Source of the DNA: Mesaphorura yosii | Lineage: Eukaryota; Arthropoda; Collembola; Poduromorpha; Tullbergiidae | Reading direction: 5' to 3' | NCBI GenBank assembly: GCA_009869945.1 | Contig: WIXG01000723.1 | Location: 1 to 24,666 of the forward strand | DNA length: 24,666 bases | In this document: positions 1 to 9,955 of the stretch, in pieces | Numbering within the stretch: position 1 is the first letter of the stretch | Layout of the letters: the number at the start of each line of letters is the position of its first letter | Made by a program: the position numbers and the translations under genes | The notes under the pieces: generated by a model | The model's input: the letters and a program-made list of their open reading frames with translations, nothing else | Told to the model about the DNA's origin: nothing | Database searches by the model: none

Positions 1-415
1 ATTAGACTTTTTCGTACAATGTATTCTTCATTGTAATGTGTAATTTGATTTTGAAGCGTGAAGATTTATGCGCGAAAAATTAAAGTTAAATTGATCAGAG
101 CTGCATTTCACCATCTCGTCTCACGTTTCATTAACATTTCATTTTCCTAATACATTACGCAACTTGTATCAGGTCAAGGAGTCTCTTCGTCTAGCTCCTT
201 CGTGCACAATGCTATTTTAAACAAACAAAGCGATTTGTTTGGTGTGCAAAAATAAATTGTTTTATTTGCCTGTTTGTTACTAAATGCATGTTAATGCATT
301 AATCGAAACTTTGAACTGCTCTAAAAATTCGCCACTTCATTTCCCAGATCTACGACTTGGCACACGATTATTTGTCAGGATGCCCTATCACTCGTTATAA
401 GTTTCGAGTCCTACT
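1..415. other. Non-coding flank beyond the zinc-finger remnant
   Basis: This is AT-rich sequence with no open frame that looks coding on either strand. A minus-strand AATAAA (plus TTTATT at 261-266) lies about 150 nt past the stop codon of the zinc-finger remnant at 416-640. It could be that remnant's old polyadenylation signal, but such hexamers are common by chance in AT-rich DNA. Confidence 0.4.
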
Positions 416-640
416 TCAGTACTCGGCTGGCGGGCTTTCCATGTGAGTCCTAAGACCGTCAGGCGTCGGGAACTGCATTCCACACAACTCGCAAATGTAG
501 AGTCGCTCCGTCGTACCTGTATGAGTAAGTTTATGCGTCGTCAAAACACAGCGGTTCCATAATCGCTTCCCGCAGCTGTCCACATCGCAGCCGAAGGGTT
601 TCTCATCCGTGTGGCTCCGTGCGTGAATTCGGAGGTCCTT
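416..640 (-). pseudogene. C2H2 zinc-finger protein, 3' remnant
   Basis: Reading minus from 640, the frame gives KDLRIHARSHTDEKP, the end of one C2H2 finger and a linker. A full finger follows (CDVDSC, then an HKLTH histidine pair, then a linker). A third finger begins CELC but loses its second histidine and runs into TGA at 418-416. Upstream in the same frame, at about 641-675, a degenerate finger keeps C-x3-Y-x5-L-x2-H spacing but carries in-frame TAA and TAG and lacks its first cysteine. A linker-like HEGKNY sits in another frame just before it. This pattern fits a decayed multi-finger gene. The alternative is a terminal exon, because a TACTAAT branch-like motif and TCTAG acceptor precede AAG. 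However, an entry there needs phase 0, and no charlatan exon ends in phase 0, so it does not join to that gene. Confidence 0.6.
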
Positions 641-1208
641 CTAGAATTAGTAACCCCTCCTACATTGGGCAAAAGATAGTTCTTACCCTCGTGCGTTGCA
701 TCGAAAAGATGAAGATGCGATGTAAAGAGTTAGCCAACAAGTGTCAGTAATCAGTGGAATTGACGTGATCATCATGTAAAATTTTTATTACCATAAACGA
801 ATAGTAATAGTAATCATCGTTGTATAAAAAGGACAGTATTAAATCCACACCTTCTTGCTGCTGCTCAAAATGTTGAATCAAAGTGATAAATTAACAAAAG
901 TCGACTAATCTATTGACAAGCTAAACTGAGAGCAGTGAAAACTTATTGGATTCGATTGCTTTACAATTAATTATTGGCTCAATAAATAGAAAAGGCATGA
1001 CGCGTGAGTACGACTATAGTCATAGTCCATTGTTTGAGGTAGTTGCATAAATTATGATAATAAATTGGTTATAAAGCACTACGATGCTGAGACAAAAGTC
1101 TTAAATAAATTAAATGCATAATTGCATAATTAATCAATGAGTACAAGAAATAAAAACATGAGATACATACACGCAAAACAATGCTAAACGTAAATACAGG
1201 TCGGTTGG
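641..1208. other. charlatan 3' flank / presumed 3' UTR
   Basis: This is AT-rich sequence downstream of the charlatan stop codon, with no coding potential apart from the degenerate finger traces near 641-700. A good minus-strand polyadenylation hexamer lies at 784-789, which would give a 3' UTR of roughly 420 nt. Confidence 0.45.
784..789 (-). terminator. Candidate polyadenylation signal of charlatan
   Basis: Plus TTTATT reads AATAAA on the minus strand, about 420 nt after the charlatan stop. The assignment rests on position and the canonical hexamer only. Confidence 0.35.
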
Positions 1209-4200
1209 TTACTCCTGCTTAAAAATGATATTGTTGTTATCAATCCCTCCGTTATCACTTCCGTGATCCTGCTGCTGCTGCAGGTGGAGCTTGGCGCTCG
1301 CGTCGCAGAGCTGCTGCTGCTCCGCAAAGTAGTCTGGATGAGATTTCATCGTGTGCAGATAAACTTGGTACTCGAAACAAAAATACTTTTCACAGTTATC
1401 ACATTTCAGGAAGGGTTTGTGATTCCAGTGCTTGTGGAGAATCAAATTAGCAGCGCTGGAGTACTTCCACGGCCGATTTCGACATGAGTCGCGCAGGTAG
1501 CACTTTTGACCGCCGAAAAGCGGCGAGCGGTGCACGAGCACTTGCAGATCGCGTTCGAGGATGACGTGCCGCCTTCGTTTCATGGATTTCTGGTCTTGCG
1601 GGTATTTTCGCAGCCATTTTTGCTTCTCTTCCTTCGCCGTGGGTGCACTCAACCTTGACACTACGAGTTCGTTCATTTTAGGAAGGAATTTGATGCTGTC
1701 TCGGTTGAAATAATTTCCCATTAGTCGAATCGCGGCTTCGTGCTCGAGACGGGACTGCTTCGCTTCGAGTTCAGCCTGAGTTTGGACGATAACACCATTT
1801 TCGTCGACCTCTGGCGTCTCTGACTCCGTGCCGGACAAGAACAGTTTTTCCACGTCGGCAATCAATTCGTAGGGTTTCTTGGCAACTTGGTCGTGGATGT
1901 CGCATTCTTTTATTCCATATTTGTTCTTGTAAACGGCGACGCACAAGCTGCAGATTGACGAATGGTGATTTCTCCAGTGGATTGTAAAGTCGTTGATGGA
2001 AAGCACGCGGATGGCGCAATGTGGGCATCTGAAAAGCAAATATAGTAATTTGATTAATTTCTACGAAATACGAATTAACGAATATCCATAATTTCCAAAG
2101 GCGAAAGCTCCCAACCCTCGAGTTCTTAGAATTCTTACCTTAATTGACCTTCAAGATGCTCGGCATGAATGTGTTCCTTCACCGCGTTGTCGAAAGGCGA
2201 CTCAAAGGAGCAGAGGCCCAACCGGCACTGAACTTCCATTCCCGTATGCAGGCGTTGGTGCTGCATCATCGTTTTAATTGTTGCGCAATTATAACTGCAC
2301 GTGCTGCACGTGTACGTCCGCGAGATGCTCTTCGACGTTCTCGGGTCAAGGATATCTCGAAATCTCAGCTCATGACGAGGCTGGTGCCTTTTCAGGCTAC
2401 GGCTGTCGGGGAATTCGCACCCGCAATTGCTGCAGACTGTCTCAGTGTTGTCCTTCTCGTTTTCGTACCCGTCTTCGCCAGGCTCGGTCTTGGGCACGAT
2501 TTTCAAGAGGGAATCGTTGTCGAAAGGGTCAGAGTCGGACATGGCAGAGATTTGGTCAACCAGCGCCATCGCAGCGGCCGCTGCAGCAGCCGCCTGATCG
2601 TGTTGGTGTTGCTGCTGCTGCTGGGCCGCCTGCACTTGTGCTTGTTGTTGCTGGAGCTGCGCCGCAATCTGTTCGTTCAGCTGAATGTTGGACTGCGGCT
2701 GAGCCACTTGCATGTTTTGGCCACTCATTTGTGCCGCGGCAGCGGCGGCGGCGGCCGCAGCGGCCACAGCGCCCATTCCTGGCTGGAGATTGTGCTTGTC
2801 CCGTAAATGAGCTTCCATGCTTAGTTCGTCGGTAGTCCGAAAGTCGCAGAGGTCACACTGAACGATGACTTTGTGGTGCTCCAGAATGGCGTGGGCTTCC
2901 AGATCGGCTCGCAGCTCGAAATACTCTTGACAGACGTTGCAATTGTATCCAGTTTTAACGAGAGGATTTTGGCTACACAAAATTACGCATCAGCACATCA
3001 GTAGGAATCTCAAAATTAATTAAGGCAGGCTTAACTTACTGGCTATCCTGAATATGCTGGCTGAGACCTTCGACATCGTCCGCCAAGAAGGAACATTTGT
3101 GACAAACCCGTTTATTGTGCACCTTCAACACGTGCGTGGCAAGCCGTTCGCTCCGAGCGGCTTTGTAGTCGCACAGGGCGCAGAGGAAGGGTTTGATGTG
3201 AGTGTTGAGATGCCGTTTGAGGCACCAGTTGTCCACTCCTTGCCAGGGGCAGTAAGAACATGTGTACATCTTGTCGCCTTGCTTCTTCTTCTTTGGACCT
3301 TTCGGTTTCACTGGAGATAACACCAATATTTTAACAATCAGGGTAAAAACTTTAATTAATTTTGACCTTGCCGTTTATTTACCTTCCTTTTTGGTGCCGC
3401 CAACTCCCTGAATTCCTTGCAGCGGACCAGTGTGTCCTGGCTGAGCCGGTGGGTTGAAATACGCAATGTGAGGAATTTGCTGAAGGCTCACCGCCTGCTG
3501 GCCCGTGCCAGTATCCATTTGTAGGGCGAGCGGATCCACGCCGAGCGACTGCGTTCCATTTTGCTGCTGCTGCTGAATTTGTTGGCGCTGCTTCCCGAAT
3601 TTGGTGCTGGAGTAGAACGAAATCCCGCTCTGAGTCTTGGGCAGATTCTTCCTTATCCGGTTGATGTCGTACGGATGGTCACGGTGCATTCGCGTGAAAT
3701 GTTTCTTGACGTGGTCGGCACGGTTAAACTGCTTATCACAAACGTAACACTGAAAGGGTTTTTCGTCCCGATGAATGTTCTCGTGTCGGTTGAAGAGGTC
3801 TCGACGGTCCGTCGCGTACGTGCAGAACGGGCACGTGTAGCGCTTCTCGCCCGAGTTGTTGACCTCCGCCTTCTGCTCCACTCTCGTCTTGAGACTAGTC
3901 AGGAACTTGGTCACCTCCTCCAGCACGGGATTCTCTTTCCAGAGGCTGTTGTCGTTAAGGGTTTCGCCGTGCTGCCGAGTTAAATGCATTCGGACACAGC
4001 GCGCCCAGGCACTTGTGTAGGGGCATCGAGGGCACTGAAACACCCGCAGGCTCGCGTGGTTCCCGAGCCAATGCTCGGCTACGCGACTGAGAAACCCGAC
4101 AAAGTCACAGTCTACACAACGAAATACTTTCTGCGAGGGATTGTAGCGGGCGATTTTGGAGGTCGTCCAGTCGAGGATGTCTTCACTCTCGAACCAGCGT

Positions 4201-5024
4201 TCTTCGCTCGGCGCAGGCTGCGGAGGAGCTGGAGTGATGGCTAAGTGCTCGGCGACTGTGCCCAGTGTCACTCCTGAACAAAATAACTGATTAGCTACTG
4301 AATTTTGATTGTGATCTTTTGCCACCATGAAATTACTGACCTTTGTCGTCTTGCAGCCGCCTCTGAAGCACAATCGTCCCAGGCGGCAGTCCGTTTCCCG
4401 TCGTCACAAGCGTTAACCCATCCGATCTAAAAATGTCGTGATCGTACACGAGTTGATTGGCGCCACCAACGCCCACACCCACACCGACGGCGCCAGCGTC
4501 GATTGCTTCCGGGAGCCCTTCTTCACCGTACAACTTCTTCGTAATCTCTTTAAACATGTCCTCGTAGCAGTCAACCGAGCCTCCTCCACCGCCACCGCCG
4601 CCTGGTCCGGATGTGGACGCCGGAATCATGCCCCCAGCGCCAGAGGCTCCCGTCTGCTGTTGCTGCAAAGTGGCGGTCGTCGTGGCGAGCCCCGGCTCCA
4701 TCTTGAGTCGAGCCATAAATTCGGACGCTGACGAGATTGAGGGGAAGGTCAGTGTCGTCGTTGTGGACGCCACTCCAGCCGCACCCGCGTCGACAGGCAG
4801 TAAATTGGCGGTGACGATCCGCTGCTGCTGCTGGCCGAGTGCTCCTCCTCCAGCGACCTGACCGTGACCTTGACTTCGTCCCGCCACGGCCACTGCCACG
4901 GAGTTCGCGTTCGTCGGCAATGCAGCCAGCTTACACGAGCCGCGGCCGCCGCCGGCGGACGACTGCCACTGCGACTGCAGTAAACGCTGACGCCGGCGTG
5001 ATTGCGGAGAATTCTTCAAGTTGC
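1209..5024 (-). CDS. chn: charlatan homolog, REST-like C2H2 zinc-finger repressor (5' end open)
   Basis: Minus-strand coding exons are 5024-4341, 4273-3383, 3310-3040, 2972-2139 and 2028-1209 (TAA at 1211-1209). All introns are GT-AG of 67-110 nt and phases agree. The first exon has Q-, A- and G-rich stretches and the block DCYEDMFKEITKKLYGEE, a hallmark of insect Charlatan. Exon 2 has four fingers, including YTCPFCTYATDRRDLFNRH and the FNRADHVKKHF finger. Exon 3 has YTCSYCPWQGVDNWCLKRH and a CDYKAARSERLATHVLKVH finger, both nearly identical to the fly protein as I recall it. Exon 4 has five fingers split by polyA/polyQ, and exon 5 has about four, some with irregular spacing. Charlatan is a nuclear repressor compared to vertebrate REST and acts in neural and sensory-organ development. 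No ATG lies at the start of the frame: the exon entered at 5024 begins in phase with an upstream exon I could not find. The first internal in-frame ATG is at 4716. Confidence 0.9.
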
Positions 5025-8000
5025 CTGCAATGAGGCTCTACCTGTAATGCAATAAAACAAGGCAAATTATTTGACAATCATCACGCATCAATTCGGCATT
5101 ACATTCGTATTTCATAATGTTATAAGATTCGCTCTTGCTGCTTTTTAGTGCATCGTAAATGTCAAATGCATTTTAAACAATTTAACACCAACGCACAGAC
5201 GCACTCAAAACGCATCGCCTCGACATTCGCCAAGGCCATCGACTTCTTCCTTGTACGCGTATACGTTCTCATAAATTATGAGGAACCTAAGCATCATCTG
5301 AACAAGTGAAATGGTGAAACCCGAGTTCATCAGACACAAATCAGTGTAATGAATACAACAGCTTGCCGCTCGCACGGGCACGGCATTCCATCAAATTCAC
5401 GATTCACGAGCGACTTCTTCACACTTTTATCTTGCGTCTTGCTGGCTATGGCTAAGCTCACGCATCCTCGGAATTCGGAATGCCGAACGATGCATTGCGC
5501 TGCGTTGCATCTCGTTGATCGCATTCCCAAAGCAAGAATTCGTTCAACCGTTCCGTAATCTCAGCTTCAGCCTCGAATCACTATCGCATTCGCAATTAAT
5601 GTCAACAACATTACGCAACACATTTCCTTGCGCTAATTAAGAACGGCAAGGCTTTGAGTCCATTAAGAATTTGTCATCAACAACAATGAGTGCATTGTTC
5701 TCGTCGTAATTTGGAGTGTCTGCATTCTGCATGCACTTGGAAGGACTTGGACCGAGTTCAACAATTCAGGAAAGATTCCCATGCTTGTCTTGTACAAGAT
5801 TCAGCCTGGCAGGATGTACAAAATCAACAAAGCAGCGCGAAACAGAGCATTCATTCGGAAAGCATGAAAATGAAAGCAACAGGCAAGAGTACTTCAAAAT
5901 CTTCAACATTAAACGTTTGTTCAAGCCAAGCTCGGCTCAAACCTCACGCCATGCAATGGCAAAGCATTTTCGTGAATCTCAGCATTACAAAAGCACTAAA
6001 ACTAAGCCCAGCACGCCAGCAGTGAATACTTCACGCGTGTTATGGACTAACGAATAAAACATAAAATGAGAGTTCATTCATGCCAGAGGGAACAAACGCA
6101 TAACGAACCATTACGCGAGACTCGCCAGGTGAACATGAAAAATCGAACGAAAATGATGGACAGTATCACACGATTGACGATTTGTTCAATTTCAATGAGC
6201 TTGGCTTAAATTTTTTGCTATCGTGCGCAATTTCAACTTCGACTTTGATTCCCATTCTCATTCTCAGCGATTTTTGCTTTGCTTGGTTGGCTTCGGTTTC
6301 GTGGTTTCGGATTCGGAATTCCATTGCCATTCCAAGATTGAGATTGACATGAAACTCGAGATCGGGAACCGCCACCGCAAAAAATGCTTATTAGAAGACG
6401 AAACTCGAAAACTAAAAGTCGCAGCTGTCTCATTTCTCTCTCGCTTGAAACGTGCCATTAAGCTATTTTAGAACCTTGCTTTGCGAGAAGGGAATCAGAG
6501 AACGATAAACTGAAAACATTAACATGCATCTTGAAGAAGTAAAGATCACAAAAAGATGAGCGAAATATTCATGCGAGATTTTTATTTTCGCAAAAAACCT
6601 TTGCTCGTGCTTCGTGCACCAATCCCTGAAAGCTGAATTACAAATTATGCGAACTGCAGATGACGAATCAGCGAATAGCGAATAATTACAAGCCCAGAGA
6701 ACTTATAGCTTTCCTTGAACTTTGAACTCATTTTGAGAATTTATACTCGTATCCCATGAAACTATGCAGGAACTCATAAAAAGAGTCGGCACAGCACGTG
6801 TCTCGATTCTCGAAATAAAATCGATCTTGATTCCCGACCGACCAGACCAGCCAGCCAGGCAATGGAATTGGAATGCAACATGTAACTTTCTGTTTGCCGA
6901 ACTCGAACTCGAGGTGAAGAGCTTAGCTTTACTTTTACTTCAAACATCTGTCACTAAATACACTTTTCAACAGACATGACATTTCCAAAGCATTTCAGAA
7001 TGACACGACGACGGAAGCACGCAGCGCAGCGCAGGAAGTCGCCTTTTCCCGGCTTTGGTGTGGAGTGCTTGAAATGAAATTCTGATATGCACCTTGAGCG
7101 AGCAGTGCCTTGTTTCGCCTTATTCCGTAATCCCGTAATTTAACGACCCACCTGCGGCATGTCAAGACTTTAATTAATAGCCTCAGCCTTGGGTTCATGC
7201 CACAACCACGCTTCTCTCAAAATTCAAACTAACTGAAACGGAACGATACTGACGACGGGTTCAAGTTCAGGTGTCCTGATTCATGATTCATGAATTCAGT
7301 CATAAAATCATAATCGACAGTCGACTGCCACTGCAAACGCAAACTGCGTAATTAGAAATTGAAATGAGCCCTAAAGCAAAAGCAGCTTTGCTTGGTGGTG
7401 GTTTAAACTCGAAGTCGCTAATTCAGCGAATTCTGAATGACTTAGACTATGCGTCACGTGCTTCACTCTGGCAATTATTGTTAAATTAGGTGAATTGAAT
7501 GAATGCATTCATCTGTTTGCCTTGTGAGTCATCTCGATTTGAGATCACTCAAGTGGAAATTTTCGCTTTTTATGAGCTTGAGCCAAATTTCTGAAATTAT
7601 TTATTGGAAATTGAATCGCGTTTTCGCTTTCGTTCGCCTTTGACTTATGATTTCGTTTCGTGCACAATTATATTGCATTAATCTGAATTTCTTATTCATA
7701 CATCACGATTTGAGATTGCCCAAGATATATAAGACGAAGTGAAAGAATGTCTTCGTTTTCTAAGGACGGAAATAAGTTTTTCAATTCAAACTTCAGCGGA
7801 CGGTTGGAATGTCGGAATCGAAATCAAGATTTCCTGCTAAAAATTGGCTGCTGGACGCAGGGCATCGAATTTATCAACAAAACCTCACGTTGGTTATCCA
7901 CAAAGGATAAAAATTCTTGCTAAAGCCTTTCTCTTTCTTCTTTCTATATTTACGGATCGCAGAATCGCGAATTCATAAAACGCAAACACAGCAAAACAGC

Positions 8001-8040
8001 AAAAGGAAGTTTTACTTTATTCCGGCCGCATTCCTTAGAT
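5025..8040. other. Non-coding region upstream of charlatan coding exons
   Basis: I see no exon I can defend. The region presumably holds intron and 5' exon(s) of charlatan, whose first coding exon here is entered through acceptors at 5041 or 5024. It is rich in GAATTC and in CGAAT/ATTCG words. At 5690-6057 two overlapping plus-strand frames stay open for about 111-113 codons over an A/C-biased stretch, but neither has recognisable domains or family resemblance. At 6170-6400 there is a run of short reiterated words (TTCGGATTCGGAATTCC type), which is low-complexity rather than coding. Confidence 0.5.
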
Positions 8041-8720
8041 TTTGCTGGACTTCTCGTGTCACCAGCTTAACGAGGACTGGGTGCTGAGGTGCGGGTGATC
8101 ATCGCATGCAGAAATTGCAGGGTCACAGTCACCGACCGACCAATTTACCAGACCACCGACTCGACCATCATTTAACATCAAACGTACTTCGTTTGTTGGT
8201 TTACTTTACATACCTACAAACTATTCGGAGAATCTTGCCTTTATTCTGTTGGTATTGTTCGCGGCGGCAGGAGAGAATACCAAACCAAACCAAACCAAGA
8301 AGACCCCAGCAGTCGAGCAGGCAGACGGAAAAATATAATGCAGTTATATTTTGCCTGCGTTTGCCCCGAAGAACGAAGAAACTCCCTGAATATTTTTTAG
8401 TATAACCACGGCGAAGCTCACGTATAATTTTTAAGCAGCACTTTTTGCATTTGCAGGAGTCACAGCACAGCACAAGAAACGAGTCTCCTCTTCTTCACCA
8501 CTCGGTGGACTCTGGCGGATGGGTTGCTGAGGGATGGAAACTTTTCTTGCCTGCCAACTCAACCAACGCTTTTGAGAGCTGAAAACTCATGCACGTACAG
8601 CAGCAAAGCGTACGGCCAGGCAAGCAGGGAATTCGACCTCCCAACGCCTATTTTGGAAAGTTTCCCTCAAACCATACGCACAGGGTGCGCTAATTGACTA
8701 GTCGCCGTTTAATTTGGCTT

Positions 8721-8806
8721 AATTAACCAATCAACGTGCAATAAGACAATAAGAGCAATTAACCAATCAGTGTGAATCAAACAAAATGGCAAGTAACCTG
8801 ATTGGT
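8721..8806. promoter_or_regulatory. Cluster of three CCAAT boxes
   Basis: A 13-bp direct repeat AATTAACCAATCA occurs at 8721-8733 and 8757-8769, placing CCAAT at 8727-8731 and 8763-8767 (36 bp apart). An inverted box, ATTGG, lies at 8801-8805, 38 bp further on. Regularly spaced CCAAT boxes are the usual layout of NF-Y-bound promoters or enhancers. The cluster lies 5' of charlatan on its strand and could mark that gene's promoter. The link is inference, as no transcription start can be fixed. Confidence 0.4.
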
Positions 8807-9596
8807 CACTGACTCGGAATTCGAATAAGACGCCGATTCAACGAAATTCCTGTTTATTCTTACTTATTCTTGCAAGTTCATGTTCAGACACGACTTTTCT
8901 GGCACGCTTTAGCCTGTCTTGCTCGTACACGCAACCTGACAACAAATTGTCAGAGGCCCCTCAGCCGTTTGCCATATAATGACTGCTGCTGTACATTATT
9001 TAGTCCATATGCATGTTCGATATAGCCTCGGTTCTAGTCGCGGATATACTCGAGTCGGCGGCTATAGGGTCTTCCTTTGTTTGGAATCCACAAGCTTTCA
9101 GCCTGCACAACCAAACGAATGCAAGCCGAGTTGCCGTGTGCGAGTGCGAATACGGCAATGGCACGCATTTTGCTGTCTGCAGTTTTGCAGTGCAGATTTT
9201 TATGTGCAGTGATGATTTTATGCAATTCAAGAGTTGCTGAATGCTGAATGGCAGTGGAATATTATTTACGACGAGATTAACGCAGTGCGTTGACCCAAAA
9301 TTCGTATAATACAGATTTATGAACACAAATTGCATGCAAGCGCGAAAGTGTGCAGGAGAGCCAGCCATTCCATTGCTGATTATTTGGCTGGGCCAACATT
9401 GAAGCCAAGATGCAGAATACACGAAAGACGAATTTGTAATCCTGAGCCTGCTGCATGGACGAAGAAAACTGTCAAATGCCTGAGAGAAATGAACTCAAGC
9501 GTGTCCGCCGACAAATTCAAGAGAAATGTATTTTTAGACAGGCCGTGTACACGATTGACGACGATTTTGAGTTTGCCTTAAAGTAAAGACGTTACT

Positions 9597-9602
9597 TTTA
9601 TT
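9597..9602 (-). terminator. Candidate polyadenylation signal of HSF
   Basis: Plus TTTATT reads AATAAA on the minus strand, about 355 nt past the HSF stop codon. The call rests on position only. Confidence 0.3.
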
Positions 9603-9955
9603 CAAAATTCAATGATTAATGACAGTAATAAATCGGATCTTCCCTGCCCCTGCCCCAAACTGCACTGCTCTAATTATTATTAAAAATACATATTAACTTG
9701 TTAACACTCTGGTTTGGATTCTTTCCTGTGGCCATATCCTTATCAGTTTCAGTATTTCAGTTTTCAGTGTTCAGACTCTCATCAGCGTAAAACTATACAA
9801 TTCGAAATCTGAATCAATCTGTAAATAGCTCCATTTTTTTTGCGCTCCAGAAATCGTGGATCGTGGAAAATCATTTTTCATTTTGTAGTTTCCTGGTCTG
9901 CTCGCTCGCGCTCTGGATTCTCGAATCTTTGACTTTGACTCCTGCGAACTGCGAA

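Larger units (their letters stand above)
8041..9955. other. Non-coding region between charlatan and HSF, 5' part
   Basis: No gene is recognised. The stretch includes a short (AAACC)n run near 8279-8300 and slightly GC-richer patches at 8040-8130 and 8480-8660, which could be untranslated exon. It also holds the CCAAT cluster at 8721-8806 and, towards the right, the presumed 3' UTR of HSF. An open minus frame at 9000-9422 (140 codons, no ATG at its start) has no domain and I do not call it. Confidence 0.45.

Noticed and set aside
400..414. tRNA B-box-like sequence TTTCGAGTCC
   Set aside because: No A-box or cloverleaf can be drawn around it on either strand.
1035..1043. TGAGGTAGT, matching the let-7 seed
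   Set aside because: The match ends after nine bases and no complementary arm able to form a miRNA hairpin is present nearby.
2144..2806. 220-codon plus-strand frame opposite charlatan exon 4
   Set aside because: It arises opposite the polyA/polyQ-rich coding sequence and has the matching low-complexity L/R-rich composition.
7726..7733. TATATAAG on the plus strand
   Set aside because: It has no initiator motif or coding sequence behind it and is compatible with chance in AT-rich DNA.
9000..9422. 140-codon open frame on the minus strand
   Set aside because: It does not begin with ATG, has no recognisable domain or splice partners, and overlaps other open frames in the same stretch.
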